Assembly (NCBI RefSeq): GCF_006716645.1
Contig: NZ_VFPL01000002.1
Location: 310,001 to 374,000 of the forward strand
Direction: 5' to 3'
Source of the DNA: Arcticibacter tournemirensis
Lineage (GTDB): Bacteria; Bacteroidota; Bacteroidia; Sphingobacteriales; Sphingobacteriaceae
Length of the DNA stretch: 64,000 bases
Made by a program: the position numbers and the translations under genes
Shown here: positions 61,301 to 64,000 of the stretch, in pieces
Numbering within the stretch: the first letter of the stretch is position 1
Layout: each line of letters begins with the position of its first letter
The notes under the pieces: model-generated
Told to the model about the DNA's origin: nothing
Seen by the model: only the letters and a program-made list of their open reading frames with translations
The model's database searches: none

Positions 61301-64000
61301 GGATAAACATTTCGAGCTTTTTATACGACCTGAAGTCGTTATAGCTATTCTTAAACGCCGCACGGGAATAACCGTCGCGAAGATTTGAAACAGCCACAGC
61401 GAGTGATTGCTCGTTTTGCTGCGTTTCGCCCCTGTAATTACTCAGATCTCGCTCCCTTTCAATACCGGGGGGAACAACATATGGAATGGGAGATCTTTTT
61501 CCATTCTCTTCAATATTGATAGCGCTAACATCCAGTGTAGAATTATCCGGCGTGCGGGATCCTAAAGCCGGATCAACGATCACATCCTGCGACTGGTTAG
61601 AAGCGTTATACCTCCGCCACTCACCTCTAACCAACTGAAGCCGGCCCATGCGAAGCACTGCGGTATCAGCGAAATTGGTCATAAACATCCTGATAAACCG
61701 GATGGATTTAAAGTCTTCAATGTTGCCTATTTTTCCCTGGAACTGCGATATAGGAATCCTTAACTGATACCATGAAACCTGCTGGGTGCTGCCATTCGCC
61801 AGCTTCACGCTGGAGGTAACTTTATCGGTGATAAAATTCTGACCGACAACCATATCACGTGGACGAATAGAGACTTTATATTCGTAAAACTCGTCGGTAA
61901 GCGACATATTATTATCACGGTTCACGTCCTCCCCATCAGGAAGAGGAGTCGCTGCTGAATTTTCTACGCCGGTTTCGGCAAGCGACTGAGCTGAAGTTTT
62001 AGAGTTAGATTCCGTGCCGTTATATCTTTCATAGCGCTTCAGTATTCCCGCATTACTATTTTCGATATCACCTCCCCTGAAATAGCGATAGTTATCAGAC
62101 GACGGGTCATTGTTTATTTCTTCAGCAGCCTGCGAACTAAGCTGTCCCCGTACCTGGTTAAGGAAACCCGAAAAGTGCTGGCGCTCGTCGGCGTCGGTCA
62201 AACCCTCAAGTCCGGCATCCTGAAATTGTCTGGACTGCGGATTATTATCAAAAGCCTGAATTACCGGCTGAAGCTTAGGCACTCTGCCCCATACGGTCTC
62301 GTCGGTGCGCGAAGGGTCGCCATCCGGAGCAAGTCCGTTCTCCAGCGATTTCCTGCCATCTTTTAAGATATCTTCCGAGATATTTCCAAGGTTAAAATAC
62401 AGATCACCTCCCGGTGAGTCAGGCTTATATATAAACGGATCGAGTACCCAAAACTCTATAAATTCAATATTGAGCGCTTCAAAATCGGTCGTCTCTAACT
62501 TTCGAAATATTCCACCCCAGCGATTCTTAGGATTAGAGAGTGTTCCATCGGGATTCACTCCTGATGTCGTATAATTATAAGGCCCCCTTACATTCGGATA
62601 ATAAGTAAGATCCAAAGTAGGCAGTGTTAATGGCTGGCCGGTAACCGATTGTTTCAACGGAAACACCTCCTGCTCAAGCACTTCACGTACATAGTGGTTC
62701 GACTGCTCATTGCGATTGTTGCGAATGTTGGCTGGAGCAAGCGAGTTATTCCTGTTAAAAAATATCGGATCTATATTATAGAATGCAAGCCGGGCACGAT
62801 TATACCCGTATGCAAGATCATTGCTTAATGCCGCCTCTGGAAAGAGATTGTTCGACGTAACGGGAGTACCCGAGATTTGCCAGGCGACAGCACTTTTTAG
62901 ATCAATAACCGACCTGCTGCCCTCGAAATCATCCAGATAACTCACCCCATTCTTGCTGCCCGCGAAGTTCAGCGAGCGGGGATGTCCGGGAATAAGATTT
63001 GCAAACTCACCCGAAAACGTCAAAGAAGAGGGTTCCTTCGTTTCGATAAAAGGGATCTTATCTACCAGTCGTGTCAACAGTCGCGAGTCGGAACTGTAAT
63101 TGGCATCCAGCCCCCACATGGTATTCGAGATCGGCTCTTCTCCAATGTTCACCTTGGCTGTCAGTGGCTTCTCCGTGAGGTTCATGATTGTACCTCCCAG
63201 GTTTAGCTTATTGTTCACCCTGTAATCCAGGTGAGTTCCAAAAAGCGACCGCTGCTGAAGGCCAAAAAGTTCACTATTTTCCAGCTTAATCCGAATAGGC
63301 TGACCTGAATTGAGCAGAGCCTGATTGAGTATCCGCACACGGCCAATATTGTAATCCACCGTAAAGTCTGTACCTTCCACCAAAGGCAGGGTTCCCGCTG
63401 TTACCTGCACGGATCCCGCCGGAATATTAATCGCGTTTAACTGAAACTCCGATCCTACTTCCGATTGATAAGTGCCGCGGATAATATAACGGTTGAGACC
63501 AGGATATAACTGCTGGGCGTCAGCCCTTGTAAGGTCGTACAGCTGCTGGAAAACATATTTATCTCTTAAGTTCGTTTCAGATGGATTGAATTTCGCCGCC
63601 AGATCAGAGCCGAAGGGCTCCAGCAGCGGAAATGTGATCCTCCCGTTCAGGGGATCTATTGTGATGCCTTCTATAAAATCAAAATAACCATCAGGGGCTT
63701 TATCCCCGTTCTGGGTCAGGTTGTCCAGATTAGTTAACTGGAGCCATCGTTTCCCATTGGTATTTACGCCCTCTGTCACCGATGGAGTTTCTACACCGCT
63801 CTTTTCATCAAGTCTGTAGATATTAAGATTAAAATCATTTCTGCTGATCTGGTAAGCACCCAACGAGTAAATATTCTTCATCATCAGGTCCCAGGTAGGC
63901 AGGTTGGTTTTAAGCATTTCGTTTTTCAGAAGCTTTACGAACAGCATACTTGGATTAGCCGGATCGACCGGAACATCGGAAGAAAACTCTCCAACCTGGT
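58389..64000 (-). CDS. sprA: Cell surface protein SprA (T9SS translocon), N-terminus beyond window
   Basis: The frame stays open from the stop at 58389 to the window edge, giving the C-terminal 1869 residues or so; the reading continues past the internal ATG at 63947, so the 5' end lies outside. SprA proteins of Flavobacterium are about 2400 residues. The blocks SYLDDFEGSRSVIDLKSAVAWQISGTP, KNRWGGIFRKLETTDFEALNIEFIEFWVLDPF, VWFNELRLTEFDERGGWAATARMNAKLADFADVTVSGS and the closing FRFPFGLFNGRKLKNDVNFKVDVAVDD are typical of this very large outer-membrane barrel, the export channel of the type IX secretion system. The beta-barrel C-terminus is intact. Confidence 0.92.
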   Translation of the reverse strand, partial: QVGEFSSDVPVDPANPSMLFVKLLKNEMLKTNLPTWDLMMKNIYSLGAYQISRNDFNLNIYRLDEKSGVETPSVTEGVNTNGKRWLQLTNLDNLTQNGDKAPDGYFDFIEGITIDPLNGRITFPLLEPFGSDLAAKFNPSETNLRDKYVFQQLYDLTRADAQQLYPGLNRYIIRGTYQSEVGSEFQLNAINIPAGSVQVTAGTLPLVEGTDFTVDYNIGRVRILNQALLNSGQPIRIKLENSELFGLQQRSLFGTHLDYRVNNKLNLGGTIMNLTEKPLTAKVNIGEEPISNTMWGLDANYSSDSRLLTRLVDKIPFIETKEPSSLTFSGEFANLIPGHPRSLNFAGSKNGVSYLDDFEGSRSVIDLKSAVAWQISGTPVTSNNLFPEAALSNDLAYGYNRARLAFYNIDPIFFNRNNSLAPANIRNNRNEQSNHYVREVLEQEVFPLKQSVTGQPLTLPTLDLTYYPNVRGPYNYTTSGVNPDGTLSNPKNRWGGIFRKLETTDFEALNIEFIEFWVLDPFIYKPDSPGGDLYFNLGNISEDILKDGRKSLENGLAPDGDPSRTDETVWGRVPKLQPVIQAFDNNPQSRQFQDAGLEGLTDADERQHFSGFLNQVRGQLSSQAAEEINNDPSSDNYRYFRGGDIENSNAGILKRYERYNGTESNSKTSAQSLAETGVENSAATPLPDGEDVNRDNNMSLTDEFYEYKVSIRPRDMVVGQNFITDKVTSSVKLANGSTQQVSWYQLRIPISQFQGKIGNIEDFKSIRFIRMFMTNFADTAVLRMGRLQLVRGEWRRYNASNQSQDVIVDPALGSRTPDNSTLDVSAINIEENGKRSPIPYVVPPGIERERDLSNYRGETQQNEQSLAVAVSNLRDGYSRAAFKNSYNDFRSYKKLEMFIHAEGEQIRDNDVHAIIRLGADSRDNYYEYEIPLKVTSPGTADPYSIWPDKNKLDLELKKLQMAKAARNEAMWPENKPFAYKDGDNTIYVMGQPDLSKVRVYMLGVRNPLRNDATPAGDDGLDKSAQVWFNELRLTEFDERGGWAATARMNAKLADFADVTVSGSKSTVGFGSIDKRVSERNRSDDRFFDLSTNVELGKFFPERSGIKIPMFFNFSSQRSIPQFDPRSQDIELEYSLANLSKAKRDSIHHIVDDYTQRRSINFTNVRKIRTDPEEKSHLWDIENFSASYAFTEYDHRDFINELSLQKTYRAGLAYNYNGKPKNYAPFAKIIKSNVLALLRDFNFNLMPSVINFRIDVDRLYSENTLRDNSPDNFIRTTYNKNFQMSRLYGISWNLTRSMQIDFNATNYSVIDEPQGKMDRLARDTVWENLKKLGRTTDYSHNLNINYTLPINKIPGLSWTNVIARYGTTFNWRTEPLATLNDPTIDLGNTIQNTRTIQLNPTLNFTSLYNKFGFVRRAGADGSSFLVNALTSIKSITGAYTRTEGTFLPGYLPKTNLFGYDFDADAPGWGFVFGSQKDIRWKAIERGWISRDSLLNQLYITTRKEDINLRGRIEPIRDLTIELTAMKSQSFNYSTNFRFNGESSEFENQSPVTTGDFSISYFSLRTAFKDSGDGKSNLFRTFERNRQIISERLGAINPNSNGEQDGYADGYGKNSQDVVVASFIAAYSGRDPHTISLKRFPKIPVPNWRISYNGLTKYDLFSDLFASFDITHTYRSTYNVNGFNSLTRFRETNGFVSVKDAKGNFLPYYQFSQVTLFEQFVPLFGVDFRMKNNVTANFEYRKTRALSLSLANSQLAQQSENGLVFGLGYRTNQFRFPFGLFNGRKLKNDVNFKVDVAVDDRKTVIYRADVDDAEVSSGAKNITLRPSVDYILNQRLNLRLFYDGNITKPYTSQTFNTSYSNFGINLRFMIQ

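Overview
The window looks like chromosomal DNA of a Bacteroidota bacterium, most likely Sphingobacteriaceae (Pedobacter-like); the family placement is an inference. The signs are a SusC/SusD pair, SprA of gliding motility and type IX secretion, DUF4292, DUF4198 and DUF5017 proteins, weak Shine-Dalgarno sites, and Bacteroidota-style promoters (TTTG, about 20 bp, TAnnTTTG), best seen before feoA. I saw no rRNA, tRNA, CRISPR, phage or intact transposase genes.

1-21.9 kb is a polysaccharide utilisation locus (PUL). A minus-strand run encodes a GH130 phosphorylase, SusC, SusD, a DUF5017 surface lipoprotein, an MFS importer, an L-arabinose-isomerase-like enzyme, an 847-residue lipoprotein of unknown family and two SGNH esterases; the last esterase runs off the left edge. 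To its right lie a divergent AraC-type regulator, a second minus-strand operon (GH5, sialate-O-acetylesterase-like, GH5) and a plus-strand GH140-like gene. A 17-bp dyad-like motif occurs twice before the regulator and once between the GH5 and GH140-like genes, so one regulator may control both halves. The enzyme set suggests an O-acetylated beta-linked heteroglycan containing mannose and glucose, but the substrate is not proven.

21.9-41.8 kb is mostly housekeeping: dtd, a MazG-like pyrophosphohydrolase, gcvT-comB, rnhB, a PP2C phosphatase, a GT2/flippase-like pair, an AspT-type transporter, ruvC, a HIT protein, greA, dxs, scpA, glyA, a lone receiver protein, comF, rlmN and an amidohydrolase. 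Its intergenic spaces hold a long inverted repeat (25.7 kb), a MITE-like remnant (31.6 kb) and low-complexity word repeats.

41.8-64 kb covers envelope and protein-quality genes: acylphosphatase, a Wzx-type flippase, dut, a TPR protein, a DUF4292 lipoprotein, an EnvC-like activator, two TatA proteins, gatA, an MltD-like transglycosylase, an OmpA-like lipoprotein, a DUF4198 protein, an SprT-like protein, feoAB, a tiny lipoprotein, VanZ-like, gcvH, a 400-bp repeat field, and the C-terminal part of sprA, which runs off the right edge.

No single new defence or mobile system stands out. The best candidates for new biology are the PUL (its unclassified 847-residue lipoprotein, SusD insertion and shared operator) and the intergenic repeat elements.
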